Shown piece after piece: positions 40,872-41,321 of a stretch of DNA of 41,321 nucleotides. Location of the stretch: positions 61,535 through 102,855 of the forward strand of contig NZ_LMHT01000005.1 of NCBI RefSeq assembly GCF_001429025.1, written 5' to 3'. The stretch is from Phenylobacterium sp. Root700. Its GTDB lineage: Bacteria > Pseudomonadota > Alphaproteobacteria > Caulobacterales > Caulobacteraceae. Made by a program: the position numbers and the translations under genes. The notes below the pieces were generated by a model. The model was given only the letters and a program-made list of their open reading frames with translations, was not told the origin of the DNA and ran no database searches. Numbering within the stretch: position 1 is the stretch's first letter; each line of letters opens with the position of its first letter.

Positions 40872-41321
40872 ATGAGCTTGTTTTCTAGAACCGGCCCGAT
40901 CCTGGCGGGGCTTGGCCTACTGGCCCTCGCCGCGCCGGCGAGCGCCCAGCAGGCGCCGCCGCCGGAATTCCGTTCATCGGACCTGCCCCACCTGGTGGTG
41001 GAGAAGCAGCAGGACAAGGTGTTCCGCACGGACGTGATCGAGATCCCGCTGGCCGCGGCGAAACAGCTGGGCTCGCGCACGGAATACAAGGTCAGCATGA
41101 AGGCCGGCGACGCCATGGTCTATTCGCTGACCGCCAGCAAGCCGGTGCACTCGGAGTTTCACGGGGAATCGGACGCCAACAAGGCGGTGATGTTCTATCG
41201 CGAAGAGACCGCCACCTCGGCTACCCACGGCCAGTTCGTGTCGCCGATGGCCGGCGCGCATGGCTGGTACCTGGCCAACACCAACGACACGCCGATCACC
41301 GTGCGGCTGCAGATCAGCGGC
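40872..41321 (+). CDS. Exported protein with emp24/GOLD-like C-terminal region (partial, runs off window)
   Basis: An open frame of 150 codons from ATG at 40872 to the end of the window with no stop. GAGGAGG lies 7-8 bases upstream. Signal peptide about residues 1-26 (ending LAAPASAQ). The mature part has a segment rich in charged residues, then EYKVSMKAGDAMVYSLTAS, PVHSEFHGES, and HGWYLANTNDTPITVRLQIS. This resembles the C-terminal, periplasmic part of small 'transmembrane anchor' proteins, a beta-sandwich related by description to emp24/GOLD domains. Function is unknown. It follows the second flavoreductase by 64 bp in the same direction, so it may be a periplasmic partner of that enzyme. 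Its remainder lies beyond the window. Confidence 0.7.
   Translation, partial: MSLFSRTGPILAGLGLLALAAPASAQQAPPPEFRSSDLPHLVVEKQQDKVFRTDVIEIPLAAAKQLGSRTEYKVSMKAGDAMVYSLTASKPVHSEFHGESDANKAVMFYREETATSATHGQFVSPMAGAHGWYLANTNDTPITVRLQISG

Noticed and set aside
1..41321. CRISPR arrays, tRNA/rRNA genes, IS elements or prophage genes
   Set aside because: I saw no regularly spaced direct repeats, no cloverleaf-like tRNA sequence and no transposase or phage protein in the translations.

Overview
The window reads as chromosome of a high-G+C alphaproteobacterium, most likely a member of the Caulobacteraceae (Caulobacter/Phenylobacterium-like). This is inferred from the G+C-rich codon usage, several large TonB-dependent receptors, HutC-type GntR regulators and a cop/DUF411 copper locus. 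No rRNA, tRNA, CRISPR array, IS element or phage gene is visible. All calls come from reading translations and motifs; no database search was made.

Layout. (1) 1-7.7 kb: a Kup potassium transporter, then a leucine/isovalerate catabolic operon (isovaleryl-CoA dehydrogenase, then methylcrotonyl-CoA carboxylase beta and alpha) divergent from a LysR regulator, with a palindrome over the regulator's start codon. (2) 7.7-10.3 kb: a META-domain protein, a beta/gamma-crystallin-like exported protein, a GNAT acetyltransferase and S-formylglutathione hydrolase. (3) 10.3-15.6 kb: a copper/heavy-metal locus: a DUF411 protein divergent from a CnrY-X-H-like anti-sigma / metal sensor / ECF sigma trio, followed by copA, copB and a cusF-like gene. 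Four copies of one promoter-like motif, TGAGGG-N16-CGTAT, occur in this locus. They lie before the DUF411 gene, before the sigma operon, before copA, and once before an apparently gene-free interval.

(4) 15.6-20.7 kb: an AT-rich regulatory gap, then TonB receptor - PepSY protein - PepSY protein - a GntR protein that is only a DNA-binding domain. (5) 20.7-25.9 kb: a DUF2188 protein, an OPT transporter, an exported NylB-like serine hydrolase, a SUKH (SMI1/KNR4) protein and HU. (6) 25.9-41.3 kb: two TonB receptors, two paralogous ~960-residue membrane flavoreductases (two PepSY/TM repeats + flavodoxin + FAD/NAD(P)H reductase in one chain), two full HutC/UTRA regulators, an exported S9 peptidase, and an exported protein cut by the window end.

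Regions 4 and 6 look like one regulon. An operator-like palindrome, TGTMTAKACA (M=A/C, K=G/T; the HutC-subfamily GntR consensus core is GTMTAKAC), occurs as five exact copies and one degenerate copy, all in intergenic DNA next to these genes. The nearest coding start lies 57-100 bp away for most of them. The three GntR proteins have almost identical recognition helices. The best overall hypothesis is an outer-membrane import plus inner-membrane reduction system for an unidentified metal chelate or peptide-like ligand, controlled by HutC-type repressors. One operon carries two separate PepSY proteins and the other units carry the fused flavoreductase.
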